Shown piece by piece: positions 36,051 to 45,065 of a stretch of 64,000 nt of DNA (its first letter is position 1; the number at the start of each line of letters is the position of its first letter). The notes below the pieces were generated by a model. It had not been told where the DNA came from, did not search any database, and saw only the letters and a program-made list of their open reading frames with translations. A program made the position numbers and the translations under genes. Location: positions 62,001 through 126,000 of the forward strand of contig NZ_BBYK01000063.1 in the NCBI RefSeq assembly GCF_001570365.1, in the 5' to 3' direction. The stretch is from Microtetraspora fusca. Its GTDB lineage: Bacteria; Actinomycetota; Actinomycetes; Streptosporangiales; Streptosporangiaceae.

Positions 36051-36925
36051 TCAGCCGGCCGCGGCCGCCGCGAGCATCGCGGTGGTGATGCGGCCGAGGT
36101 CGGCGTCGTCGACGACGTACGGCGGCATGGTGTAGACGAGGTCCCTGAAGGGGCGTATCCACACGCCGTGTTGTGCGGCGGCGCGGGTGGCGGCGACCCT
36201 GTCGACTTTGTGGTCGAGCTGGACGACACCGATGGCGCCGAGCACGCGAACGTCACTCACCCCGCTCAGCGTGCGTGCGTGGGCCAGCCCTGATCGCAAT
36301 CCCGTCTCGATCCGTTTGACCTGGCCTTCCCATGCCCCCTGCGCCAGGAGATCGAGTGAGGCCCCTGCGACGGCGGCGGCGAGCGGGTTGCCCATGAACG
36401 TGGGGCCGTGGGCGAGCACGGGGAAGTCACCGCGCCCGATGCCGTGTGCCACCTTGGGCGTGCAGATGGTGGCTGCCAAGCTGAGATAGCCGCCGGTGAG
36501 TGCTTTGCCCACGCACATCACGTCCGGTGCGACGTTCGCATAGTCGGCGGCGAACAGCGTGCCGGTCCTGCCGAAGCCGGTGGCGATCTCGTCGAACACG
36601 AGGAGGATCCCGTGCGCGTCGCACAACTCGCGCAGCACTCGAAGGTAACCGCCCGCGTTCTGCACCACCGGCTCGACGATGACGGCCGCCACCTCGTGTG
36701 CGTGCTGTTCGATCAGCTCAGCCAGGTGCGCGGTGTAGGTGGGATCGGGCTCGACGTCGAAGCCCGAGGGCGGGGCATCGGCGAAGACCTGCCGCGGCAG
36801 CACGCCGGTCCACAGCGAGTGCATCCCCCCTCGGGGTCGCACACGGACATCGCCTGGAAGGTGTCACCGTGATACCCGCCGCGCCACGTCAGCAGACGAA
36901 GCGCGCACGACTGTGCCGAGGTGAG
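36051..36925 (-). pseudogene. bioA: DAPA aminotransferase, N-terminally truncated and frameshifted
   Basis: The main frame contains [39 protein letters not shown], the PLP lysine region [20 protein letters not shown] and [20 protein letters not shown], all diagnostic of BioA. The upstream piece [20 protein letters not shown] is in another frame; the switch is at a G6 run (36825-36830). The first ~120 residues are absent, and sequence at 36925 and beyond belongs to an unrelated plus-strand fragment. The enzyme cannot be functional as read. Confidence 0.8.
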
Positions 36926-37534
36926 CATCGGCAGCGAGGTCGTGGCCTACCGAGCCGAGGACAACGGCGCGGTCGTGACCGTGCGCCGTCCCGACGGGAG
37001 GTGCTGCGGCTATTCGACCTGCCCGAGGGCGAGGAGCTGCGTCACCGCTTCGCCACCGGGATCCAGCTGCTCAAGCAGGAATTCCACACACAGGGGCAGC
37101 AGTTCGGCTACGTCTACGAGCGCGGCGCGGTCATCGACGACGGGACGCCCGTGGAAGGGTCGACCGTCACCGAATACCACCGCACAGCCCACCCCGGCGC
37201 CCGCGCGCCCCACGTACGCCTGCGCCGGGCCCTTGACGGCGCGCAACTGTCGACCATCGACCTCTTCGACCGCCGCTGGACCCTCCTCGCCGGTCGTCGC
37301 GGCACCCTCTGGACGGGCGCCGGCGTCACTGTGCCAGAAGTCGCCGCGTACACCATCGGCGCCGACGGCGACTTCGACACGGACACCGACTGGCAAGCCC
37401 TGTACGGAATATCCGACACTGGAGCCGTCCTCGTCCGCCCCGACGGCCACGTGGCGGCCCGCTGGCGCGAGGCCCCCGCCACCCCCGAACTCGCCCTCCG
37501 CACCGCCCTGCGAACCCTCCTGACGACGAGCTGA
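36921..37534 (+). pseudogene. FAD-dependent aromatic monooxygenase, C-terminal part with internal deletion
   Basis: It begins [20 protein letters not shown] (inside an FAD_binding_3 domain), then jumps frame near 37000 to LRLFDLPEGEELRHRFATGI. It continues to the thioredoxin-like C-terminal domain (STIDLFDRRWTLLAGRRGTL; GAVLVRPDGHVAARW) that is typical of TfdB/MhpA-type and polyketide hydroxylases. The N-terminal FAD-binding GxGxxG is missing. The 5' junction abuts the truncated end of bioA, implying one deletion joined both. Confidence 0.7.
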
Positions 37535-37614
37535 CCCCGGCGGCAGCGAACCCCATGGCGCCCCGCCGACGATCTCCCTGGCTGCTTTGGCGGCCAGGGA
37601 GATCGGGATCACGT

Positions 37615-37950
37615 TCAGCCGATCTCGCAGATCCGGCCCGTTTGGTGGCCCTCGATGGAACGGACGTATCCGCCCGCCGCCCGACGCACAGGGACGGGTT
37701 CGAAGCCGGCGAACAGGTCGCCGTAGTGGTCGGCGGACTCAGTGAAGACGGTTGGGCTCACCGCGTTGATCCGCTGGGTCAGCTCGACGGCGGCAGCCCG
37801 CACGAAGGCCTCGACGGCCCCGTTGGCCAGCGCGGCCACGGGCCCAGTACGCAGCTGATCCCTGGCCAGCACCCCGGTGATCAACCTGATGCTGCGCAGC
37901 CCACGACCGGGCGTCGCGCTCCTCCTGCTACCTGGAAAGGGCCGCACCAT
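37615..37950 (-). pseudogene. C-terminal fragment of a short-chain dehydrogenase
   Basis: GPVAALANGAVEAFVRAAAV, then RINAVSPTVFTESADHYGDL and YVRSIEGHQTGRICEIG form the C-terminal third of an SDR. The N-terminal Rossmann part and the YxxxK motif are missing. Residues before TGVLARD are out-of-family read-through. Confidence 0.65.
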
Positions 37951-37972
37951 CGAGGCTCTGATCCACGCCTTC

Positions 37973-39058
37973 TCACCCGCCGGCCGCCACTCGACGAGCC
38001 CAGCCGATCATGACGCGATCGACGAGGGGTGCGGTTGTGGATAGCGCCAGGTCGTGTCCTGTGGCAGGAATGATCAGGACCTTCATGTGAGCACGGGGGT
38101 CGTAGTACCGAGACTCGTACCGCGCCACCGATACCGGATCGGAGCAGTCGTACTGGACGACATCAGCGCAGTAGACGGCATCCTCGGCACCGTTGACAAG
38201 CAGGACCGGCACGGTGACGCGACGTGATGGCGCGTCCTCCGGCGGCAGACCGTACAACTTGTCCAGGTCGCCCAATTGCCCGGCCGTCACCGTGTCCTTG
38301 GTGGCTTCGTCCACCGCGACAACGTGCGGATCCGCGGTGGACTTGGCATAGAACAGCTGCTGACGGGTGCCTGGTCTGGTCGTGAAATATCCGGAATCCA
38401 GGCCGGAGCCCGCGAATTTCGGATCAGCGACCGCGGGATAGCTCGCGGCCCGCAACGCGGCCAGTCCCGAGGGGCTCAACGCGTGCAGCGCACCGGTGAA
38501 GATCGCCGCATCCACATCGTGGTAGCGGGCGATTTCCTCCCAGCCGTGCAGCGATCCGTAAGAGTGGCCAACCCAGATCACCCGCTCGAACCGGCGTCCG
38601 TCCACTCCGCCCGATCGCAGCGCAGTGATCGCGTCGTGCAGAGCGACCGCACCGAATGCGATCGTCAACTCCTCACCCGCCGGGTGTGCGCTGTTGCTGG
38701 TGCCGATCCGGTCCACGTTGAACGTCGCAAAACCCGCCCGGGTGGCGGCGTCCACGTACGAATATCGGCTCTGCTCCGAGGGCATGTCCCAGTAAACGTG
38801 GTTGTAGGTCGCGCCGGGCACCAACAGTTGGACCGTAGCCGGCTCAGTAGAGCCTCGGAAGCACAACTGCCCCCACAAGCGGCCGGTGGCCGGACCAGGG
38901 TCGCGGAGCCGGACCGCAAGCACTCGATTCGAACAATGCAGGGCTGACTTGTGTTCCGGCACGGCTGCTTCCGCAGTTGCCGTGGCCGGCACAGTCAACA
39001 GGGCCACTCCCAGTGCGGCTGCCAACGCTCGCCACCGCCGCAGGGATTTCTGACGCAT
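37973..39058 (-). CDS. Secreted alpha/beta hydrolase
   Basis: The protein is 361 aa. A signal peptide is clear (RRWRALAAALGVALLTVPAT…AEA, cleavage near 31). The nucleophile elbow is GHSYGSLHG, the acid loop is in LLVNGAEDAVYCADVV, and the catalytic His is in IPATGHDLAL. The fold is intact, with several Cys pairs suiting an exported enzyme. Start ATG 39058 with GGAGG upstream. It likely acts as an extracellular esterase or lipase; the substrate is unknown. It is one of few undamaged genes in this region. Confidence 0.85.
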   Translation of the reverse strand: MRQKSLRRWRALAAALGVALLTVPATATAEAAVPEHKSALHCSNRVLAVRLRDPGPATGRLWGQLCFRGSTEPATVQLLVPGATYNHVYWDMPSEQSRYSYVDAATRAGFATFNVDRIGTSNSAHPAGEELTIAFGAVALHDAITALRSGGVDGRRFERVIWVGHSYGSLHGWEEIARYHDVDAAIFTGALHALSPSGLAALRAASYPAVADPKFAGSGLDSGYFTTRPGTRQQLFYAKSTADPHVVAVDEATKDTVTAGQLGDLDKLYGLPPEDAPSRRVTVPVLLVNGAEDAVYCADVVQYDCSDPVSVARYESRYYDPRAHMKVLIIPATGHDLALSTTAPLVDRVMIGWARRVAAGG

Positions 39059-39552
39059 GATGCCTCCTATCCTTGATCACGTTTCGACGCAGTGTCACCA
39101 GATTGGATCCGGCCGCCACGGGCCAAGGCTGCGTTGACGGTACGCCGCAGCCCAGGATCACGACTGGGTCGGTCGAATCCGCCCCCCTCGACACGCGTCG
39201 ACCGATACAGCGGCGCAATGCAGCCGGCCGAGACGATGCGTGACCATGTCGCCAACCTGTAGGCCGCTGCCTCTCCGAGCCGCCGGCACATCCCCCACTG
39301 CCGCGCCACGCAGCGCCCCGCCCGGTAACTCCGTGGGGAACCGTACGCCGGGTACCGTGACCGTCGCGCCGCCCTACCAGACGGCGGCCCACCTGGGCGT
39401 GCGCACCTATCGAGGCGGCCCCCATCACATGGCGCGGCCTCGCCTCCGCGCTCAGCGAGCGCCAAGCCATGCAGCTCACGGTCGTGGTCGCCTCGCCGAC
39501 GACCAGCCGGTCGAGCCCACCGATCGTGCTCGCCTGTCGCTGTGGCTTTCTC
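39059..39552. other. Intergenic region with a possible oxidoreductase remnant
   Basis: About 490 bases without an intact gene. On the minus strand near 39230-39340 a frame reads GSGLQVGDMVTHRLGW, which resembles GSALRVGDMVSHFLGW of the neighbouring MDR oxidoreductase. A decayed relative may therefore lie here. The rest is unassigned. Confidence 0.35.
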
Positions 39553-40587
39553 CTACAGTTCGACGACCACGGTGCCCAGATGGCGCCCCTTGATGACCTG
39601 CATCAATGCGTCTGGTGCCTGGTCGATGCCGCGGATGCGTACGTGGGGGAAGACGATGTCGCCAGAGCGCAGCCAGTCGCCGAACCGCTGGATCCACTCG
39701 GCATGCGCGTCGGGGTCGTCGTCGGCGCTGTAGCCCCGCATGGTGATCCTCTTGGTCAGGATCTGGAAAGAGTCCAGTTCCACGGGTGCGGTCCTGCCGG
39801 TGCCGTGAGGCGACAGTTGTCCGGACAGTGCGCCGGTCAGGACGAACCGCGCCCGTTCGCGCGCGGCCGCCACGGCCGCGCGCAGTTGGTCGCCGCCGAC
39901 ATTGTCCTGGAAGACGTCGATGCCGTCAGGGGCCGCCTTGGCCAGTTGCTCCTCCAGGGGCTCCTCGGCGTCGCGGATCACCGCCGCGTCGTACCCCAGT
40001 TCACGCACCAGCCGTTCGCCCTGGCCCGGTGAGACAGCGCTGCCGATCACGTAGCCGGCGCCCAGCAGGCGGGCGATCTGTCCGGCCATCGAACCGATGG
40101 CGCTACCGCCTGCGGAGATGAACACGGTGTCACCGGGGATGATGCTCACTCCCCGCGTCAGCGCCGCATACGCGGTCTCTCCACGCCCAAGGTGGGCGAC
40201 CGGCTCTGGCAGCGTCGGTTCCAGCCGCGTGCACGCGGTCTCGTCCACCAGGGCGTACTCGCGCCATCCCAGAAAATGGGAGACCATGTCGCCGACACGT
40301 AGCGCGCTGCCGGTCGGTGCGCAGACGATCTCGCCGATCGCTTCCCCCGCCAGGGTGTCGCCGACCTGCAGCGCGGGGAACGGTACGCCCTGCACTTTCT
40401 CGGCCCCCTGGCTGATCATCATGCGCAGCGAAGCGGTGACACGGAAGTAGCGGTTGCGGACCAGCACCTGGCCGGCCACCGGGCCGGGCAGCGGGACCTC
40501 CGCGATCGTGAAGTGCTCGGGTGCGGGCAGTCCGTTCGGGCGGGCGGCCAGCCGTACCTCCCGGTAGGTCGACGGAAGATCAGACAT
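39553..40587 (-). CDS. NADP-dependent MDR-family oxidoreductase (CurA/leukotriene-B4-dehydrogenase-like)
   Basis: The protein is 344 aa. An N-terminal GroES-like domain (REVRLAARPNGLPAPEHFTI) is followed by a Rossmann fold with AGGSAIGSMAGQIARLLGA and a segment matching the family (GIDVFQDNVGGDQLRAAVAA). No zinc-binding cysteines, as in double-bond reductases. Start ATG 40587 with GGAGG upstream. It is divergent from an Lrp-type regulator that may control it. Confidence 0.88.
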   Translation of the reverse strand: MSDLPSTYREVRLAARPNGLPAPEHFTIAEVPLPGPVAGQVLVRNRYFRVTASLRMMISQGAEKVQGVPFPALQVGDTLAGEAIGEIVCAPTGSALRVGDMVSHFLGWREYALVDETACTRLEPTLPEPVAHLGRGETAYAALTRGVSIIPGDTVFISAGGSAIGSMAGQIARLLGAGYVIGSAVSPGQGERLVRELGYDAAVIRDAEEPLEEQLAKAAPDGIDVFQDNVGGDQLRAAVAAARERARFVLTGALSGQLSPHGTGRTAPVELDSFQILTKRITMRGYSADDDPDAHAEWIQRFGDWLRSGDIVFPHVRIRGIDQAPDALMQVIKGRHLGTVVVEL

Positions 40588-40717
40588 CAGGTTCCTCCTG
40601 GTTGAGGCGTTGTGGTCACCGGGCAGAGAGCCCGCCTCCACGGTGGCCCCACTCCCGGACCGTGGTCCACCGAGCTGATCATCTGCGCCGGATTTCGACA
40701 TCACTAGAGTCGAATAC

Positions 40718-41692
40718 GTGGATTCCCTCGACCGTCAGCTCATTCATGCCCTCCATCTCGACGGCCGCGCGCCGTTCAGCCGGATCGCCGCCGTCCTGGG
40801 CGTGTCAGACCAGACCGTCGCCCGCCGCTACCGGCGTCTGCGTCAGACCGGCGTGCTGCACGTCCGCGGCCGGCTGGACGCCCGCCGTCTCGGGCAGGTG
40901 GAATGGGTGATCCGCCTGCAGTGCGCACCTGGTTCGTCGGCCGCCATCGCCGCCGCGCTCGCCAAGCGCGACGACACCCACTGGGTCCGCCTCGCCTCGG
41001 GCGGAACCGACGTGGTGTGCAACGTCCGGACCGAAAGCGAGCAGGAGCGCGACGCGCTGCTGCTGGACCGGCTGGCCGCCACCCGCCCGGTCACCGCCAT
41101 CAGCGCGCACTGTGTCCTGCACACCTTCTTCGGCGGCCCGACCGGCTGGCGGCCAATGGCCTCAGCCCTCACCGATGACCAGGCCGCCCAGCTGGCCCCG
41201 CCTGCTCCGGCACCCGGCACGCCGCACTCCGCCCCGGTCACCCTGGACGACGGCGACCGCGTTCTCGCGGCGGAGCTGGCGCACGACGGCCGCGCCAGCC
41301 ACGCGCAGTTGGCCAGGGCCACCGGTTGGAACGAGACCACGGTCCGCCGTAGGATCACGGCCCTGCGCTCAGCCGGGACCCTGTACTTCGATCTCGATGT
41401 CGACACGCGGCTGCTCGGCTACACCGGAACCGCCCTGCTGTGGATCTCCATTGAACCGTCCCAGCTGGCCGCGGCCGGACACGCGCTCGCCCAGCACCCC
41501 GAGATCTCCTTCGCGGCCGCCACCACCGGCCCCACCAACCTCCTGGGCTCTGTGGTGGTCTCGGATGTGTGCGCCCTCTACGACTACGTCGCCGGTCAGG
41601 TCGGCGGCCTTCCCGGTGTCCGAGCGATGGAAACCGCGCCGATCCTCCGGACAGTCAAACGCGTCGGCGCGATCACCCCGGCAGCGCCCTGA
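40718..41692 (+). CDS. Double-domain Lrp/AsnC-family transcriptional regulator
   Basis: The protein is 324 aa with two AsnC-type HTH domains: residues 1-55 (LIHALHLDGRAPFSRIAAVL) and about 175-235 (ELAHDGRASHAQLARATGWN). Each is followed by an effector-like segment. It is transcribed divergently from the MDR oxidoreductase with a 130-base shared promoter region, so it probably controls that gene. Its stop coincides with the beginning of a resolvase fragment, so the extreme C-terminus may be altered. Confidence 0.85.
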   Translation: MDSLDRQLIHALHLDGRAPFSRIAAVLGVSDQTVARRYRRLRQTGVLHVRGRLDARRLGQVEWVIRLQCAPGSSAAIAAALAKRDDTHWVRLASGGTDVVCNVRTESEQERDALLLDRLAATRPVTAISAHCVLHTFFGGPTGWRPMASALTDDQAAQLAPPAPAPGTPHSAPVTLDDGDRVLAAELAHDGRASHAQLARATGWNETTVRRRITALRSAGTLYFDLDVDTRLLGYTGTALLWISIEPSQLAAAGHALAQHPEISFAAATTGPTNLLGSVVVSDVCALYDYVAGQVGGLPGVRAMETAPILRTVKRVGAITPAAP

Positions 41693-41790
41693 TCGGCTAC
41701 GCCCGGGTGTCCACCCGGGACCAGAGACCCGATCGGCGACTCGACTCCCTGACCACGGCGGGCTGCATCCAGATCTTCGAACCAGACACC
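41689..41790 (+). pseudogene. N-terminal fragment of a serine recombinase
   Basis: LIGYARVSTRDQRPDRRLDS then LTTAGCIQIFEPDTP: the start of a resolvase/invertase (catalytic Ser in A-R-V-S-T-x-D-Q). It stops after ~30 codons. The fragment begins exactly at the stop of the Lrp gene. Confidence 0.65.
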
Positions 41791-41820
41791 CCGGCCTTGT
41801 TCGACTGCGGTGCGGTCCCG

Positions 41821-41960
41821 GGCGCGCGCCTGGTCGTCGGCGATTATTACGCGGATCGTCATGAACGGCCCTCCTTGTCGGTGGTGGAAGCCGGATCGAG
41901 GGTAAGGGGCGCGGCCGGGTGCACGGGCAGCACCGCGGCGACCTCGTAGCCGCCGCCGTG
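41821..41960 (-). pseudogene. Histidine-kinase end and response-regulator start (two-component remnant)
   Basis: On the minus strand a frame GGYEVAAVLPVHPAAPLTL ends in a stop that overlaps an ATG (41862) preceded by AAGGAGG. That ATG begins MTIRVIIADDQ, the start of a NarL-type response regulator with its acidic pair, and is cut after ~14 codons. Gene order and overlap match a kinase-regulator operon; both genes are otherwise gone. Confidence 0.5.
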
Positions 41961-41962
41961 CG

Positions 41963-42073
41963 GCCATCAGCTTCACCCTCCTCGTCCCGATCGCCGCCAT
42001 CGCGCGCCTGTCCACCCACATCGAACGCGAACCGGCGCCGGACACGCGACCGGCCGGGCACACGGCCGGTTGA
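41963..42073 (+). pseudogene. Possible C-terminal remnant of a small membrane protein
   Basis: The plus frame reads AISFTLLVPIAAIARLSTHI and then EREPAPDTRPAGHTAG-stop, a hydrophobic segment with a polar tail. It could be the end of a DoxX- or transporter-like protein. Too short to assign. Confidence 0.25.
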
Positions 42074-42205
42074 GCCGGCCTGCGTCCGGTCGGCAGAACC
42101 GAACCCCGGACCTGGGCATTGCGAGGCCCGGTTCCCGGGGTTCGCCGAGATCGTTGTGTCTTCACAGGCTCTGAGTCACTGCGGGACGTCCTTGGCGCAG
42201 GTCCG

Positions 42206-42492
42206 ATGGCCAGCGCTGTTTCCCGCGTGAAGGCGCCGAAACTGCTGGCTCGCGACTTCACCGTCCAGGCGGCCGCCGCGGATGTCCTGAAAAACAACCG
42301 GCTGATCGCGGAGGCCGCCCGCAAGGCCGACCTGGCTTCTCCGCTCCTCGACGTGTGTCACACCCTCTACAGCGAGACCGTCGAGCGGGGCACGGCGGGG
42401 AGGACATGGTGGCCGTTCTACGTGCCCTTGAGGCCCGGACCGACGGAACTGGCTCCGCAGCCTGCCGCATCACCGACGGACGCGAAGAGTGA
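42206..42492 (+). pseudogene. C-terminal fragment of a 3-hydroxyisobutyrate-type dehydrogenase
   Basis: RDFTVQAAAADVLKNNRLIA then ARKADLASPLLDVCHTLYSE correspond to the helical C-terminal domain (NAD_binding_11) of beta-hydroxyacid dehydrogenases. The expected GEDMVAVLRALEA ending continues in another frame, so there is a frameshift near 42395 as well as N-terminal loss. Confidence 0.55.
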
Positions 42493-42582
42493 CCATATTG
42501 ATCGCGGCGAGCACTTCACCCTCTCCGCGGGCACCCCAGCGCGGCCATCGAGTCCTGGTCTCAGCAGTAGCAGGCCGAGAAC

Positions 42583-42760
42583 ATGCGGCTGCTCACCTAT
42601 CCACCACCGATAGTGGCCGTGGTCAACGGACACGCCTTCGCAGGCGTGTCAGCCGGCGTGTGCGACTACCGGTGGCCGTCGCCGACGGGGGCGGTCCGTC
42701 TCGGGCTCAACGAGGTGCCAACCGGCATCCCGATGCCTGCCGGATACGTCGCCGGCGGGC
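42583..42760 (+). pseudogene. Enoyl-CoA hydratase/isomerase fragment
   Basis: RLLTYPPPIVAVVNGHAFAG, then AVRLGLNEVPTGIPMPAGY: the oxyanion-hole region of crotonases (P-x-x-A-x-x-x-G-x-A-x-G-x-G…). A base seems lost after HAFAG, and the order of the following segments is scrambled by frameshift. Only the central third of the gene is present. Confidence 0.6.
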
Positions 42761-42996
42761 AAATTCGGTATCGAGCGAGTCGGCCAGCTCGGCGATGTCG
42801 CAGGGCAGCGGCCTGGCAGGCCCGCTTTGTGTACGCGTGCTCGACGTAGTCGACGGGTGTCTGTTCTGCGACGGCGACGGCTCGGTCCAGCGGGTTCCTC
42901 GGCCGGCCACCAACTCATCTCACACAGCCAGGTAACCACCGGCAGCAGCTGCCAAGGGTGATGCCGGCAACTACCATACGGACAAAGAGGTCGTTC

Positions 42997-44019
42997 ATGG
43001 ATGGCGGTGCCAAGCAGCTCCCGGCCTCGGTGACCTGGCGACGCAGACCCTTTCCCGACGCCAACCTACTCCTGCTGCACGGGCGTCAACCGGCCCTGGT
43101 AGACAGCGGGTTCGTCGGCCACGCACAAGAAACAGCCGCCTGGGCACGCGCGCACACAGGGAGCGTGGCCCTCGTCGTGAACACCCACTGGCACTCCGAC
43201 CACGTCGGGGGCAACACGCTACTGCAGGCCATGGGCGCCGGCATCGCGGCAAGCACACGGGACGCCGAGGCCATCACCCGGCGACATCCAGGTTGCTGCC
43301 TGGCCGAGTACCTCGACCAGCCGGTCAGCCCCTATACCGTCGATGAACCACTCCACGACCGGCAGACAGTCCAGCTCGGCGACGCCGACTGGGAAGTCAT
43401 GCACACACCCGGACACACCCCCGGTCACCTGGCACTGTGGCAGCCCGAGGAACGACTGCTGGTGGTCGGAGACGCCCTGTCGGACTACGACGTCGGCTGG
43501 GTCAACCTCGCGCTCGACGGACCCGACGCCGCCTTGGCCGCACTTGCCTCTCTGCACCGCATGGCCGACCTCAAGGCCCGAGTGCTGCTGCCTGCACACG
43601 GACCAGTTCCCGCCGACCCGAGCGCCGCGTTCGCAGCCGCGACGCGCCGCGCACAGCGCCTCGTCGACGACCCGGCCGGCGCGGTCTGGTACGGCGCACG
43701 CCGAATCTTCGCCTTCGCCCTCATGATCCGCGGCGGGATTTCCATCACCGAGGTCGAACCCTGCCTGCATGCCCGGGCCTGGCTGACGGACGCAGCACAG
43801 CTGCTGGGCAGCACACCCGAAACGCTCGCCGCCGAACTGGTCGACACGATGCTCCGCAGCGGCGCCATCGTCCTGCGCGACGGACAGCTGAATGCGACCG
43901 CCGAGCACAGGCCAGTCACCGCCGAATCCCTGCGAGTGCCGCTTCCCCGCGCGTGGCCTGCCGCAGTGCCCAGAAGTGGAGCCCGACGTTGGACTTGCCC
44001 TACGCGGCCAGCGCCATGA
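42997..44019 (+). CDS. MBL-fold metallo-hydrolase
   Basis: The protein is 340 aa. Metal-binding motif HWHSDHVGG (H-x-H-x-D-H), then TPGHTPGH, VVGDALSDYD and LPAHGPVP, in the order of the metallo-beta-lactamase fold. The C-terminal helical part resembles the DNA/RNA-independent hydrolase subgroup with a winged-helix end. Start ATG 42997 has AGAGG nearby; ATG 42961 is in frame. Likely a thioesterase or lactonase-type hydrolase; substrate unknown. The last ~25 codons are Arg/Pro-rich and may be read-through into IS-flanking DNA. Confidence 0.82.
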   Translation: MDGGAKQLPASVTWRRRPFPDANLLLLHGRQPALVDSGFVGHAQETAAWARAHTGSVALVVNTHWHSDHVGGNTLLQAMGAGIAASTRDAEAITRRHPGCCLAEYLDQPVSPYTVDEPLHDRQTVQLGDADWEVMHTPGHTPGHLALWQPEERLLVVGDALSDYDVGWVNLALDGPDAALAALASLHRMADLKARVLLPAHGPVPADPSAAFAAATRRAQRLVDDPAGAVWYGARRIFAFALMIRGGISITEVEPCLHARAWLTDAAQLLGSTPETLAAELVDTMLRSGAIVLRDGQLNATAEHRPVTAESLRVPLPRAWPAAVPRSGARRWTCPTRPAP

Positions 44020-44217
44020 CTTCACGTTTGCCGTCATCAGCAGGAGACTGAAGACGACCCGGACAGGGCCTGGCCGCCGGCCGCAGGCGGCCTCGAAGCC
44101 GCCTGCGGCCGTGACCTGCGTGAAAGCCGACGACCAGCGGCAGTCACGACGTTCCCTCTGCGGCGGACGCCTCCTCCTCGGCCAGCCTCACGGAGGCGGG
44201 GGAAGACCACGCTGGGG
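44020..44217. other. Junction between the MBL gene and the IS3 transposase
   Basis: No gene. It includes a GC hairpin (GGCCGCCGGCCGCAGGCGGC region and GCCGCCTGCGGCC, near 44070-44112) and degraded sequence ahead of the transposase. No OrfA is recognisable, so the left part of the IS3 element appears lost. Confidence 0.4.
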
Positions 44218-45063
44218 GTGTCGCAGTCGTGGTTCTACAAGTGGAAGAACCGCATCGGTCAAATCGCCCCGACGGCGCGTGAGCAGCGGCGGGCGCGCCT
44301 GGATGAGGAGATCAAGCGCCTGTTTGCGGCATCGGGCGGCACCTACGGCCCGCCCCGGATCACGCAGGACCTGCATGCCGAGGGCTGGAAGGTGTCGGAG
44401 AACACGGTCGCGGCCCGGATGGTCGTGCTCGGGCTGGCCGGCCGCCCGCCCAAGAAGCGCCGGTCGCTGACCCGGCAGGGCAAACGGCGAGCGGCGCCGG
44501 ACCTGGTCGGCCGCACGTTCACCGCGGTCGCGCCGGGCGTGCTGTGGGTCGGCGACGGAACAATGATCGATACCGATGAAGGGCCGCTGTACCTGGCCAC
44601 GGTTGAGGACCTGTTCTCTCGCCGGCTGCTCGGCTACGCCATGTCCGAGCACCACGACGCGGCGCTGACCGTCGCTTCACTGCAGATGGCGGTGGCCACC
44701 AGGGGCGGGAATGTGGACGGGGTGATTTTTCACTCCGACCGAGGGTCGGAGTACACCGCTGCCCGCTACCAGGCCGAATGCCGCAAGCACGGCATCGTGC
44801 AGTCGATGGGCCGGGTGGGATGCGCTCTCGACAACGCCGCGGCCGAGGCGTTCAACAGCACGCTCAAGGTCGAGTACGTGCACCGGCAGCGCTTCCGGAC
44901 TCGGGCCGAGGCCCGCGTGAAGATCGCAACCTGGATCACCGACTTCTACAACACAAGGAGGAGGCACAGCGCCAACGACGGGCTGTCGCCCATCACATTC
45001 GAGCGTCAGATGACCGAGAAGAGGCACACCTCAACGGCCCTGCTGAGGGCCGCTGTGGCATAG
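44218..45063 (+). CDS. IS3-family OrfB transposase
   Basis: The protein is 281 aa. It starts VSQSWFYKWKNR. An HTH_21-like part follows (YGPPRITQDLHAEGWKVSEN), then the integrase core with catalytic Asp in VLWVGDGTMID, Asp in IFHSDRGSEYTA and Glu in NAAAEAFNSTLKVEY, so the DDE triad is intact. It ends with the typical FYNTRRRHSANDGLSPITFE. The usual OrfA and frameshift window are missing upstream and the N-terminus is probably a few residues short, so mobility is doubtful. Confidence 0.85.
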   Translation: MSQSWFYKWKNRIGQIAPTAREQRRARLDEEIKRLFAASGGTYGPPRITQDLHAEGWKVSENTVAARMVVLGLAGRPPKKRRSLTRQGKRRAAPDLVGRTFTAVAPGVLWVGDGTMIDTDEGPLYLATVEDLFSRRLLGYAMSEHHDAALTVASLQMAVATRGGNVDGVIFHSDRGSEYTAARYQAECRKHGIVQSMGRVGCALDNAAAEAFNSTLKVEYVHRQRFRTRAEARVKIATWITDFYNTRRRHSANDGLSPITFERQMTEKRHTSTALLRAAVA

Positions 45064-45065
45064 GA

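Noticed and set aside
42649-42939. Minus-strand frame with VDYVEHAYTKRACQAA, possibly another crotonase end.
   Set aside because: Too short, and antisense to the clearer plus-strand crotonase fragment; no supporting motif.
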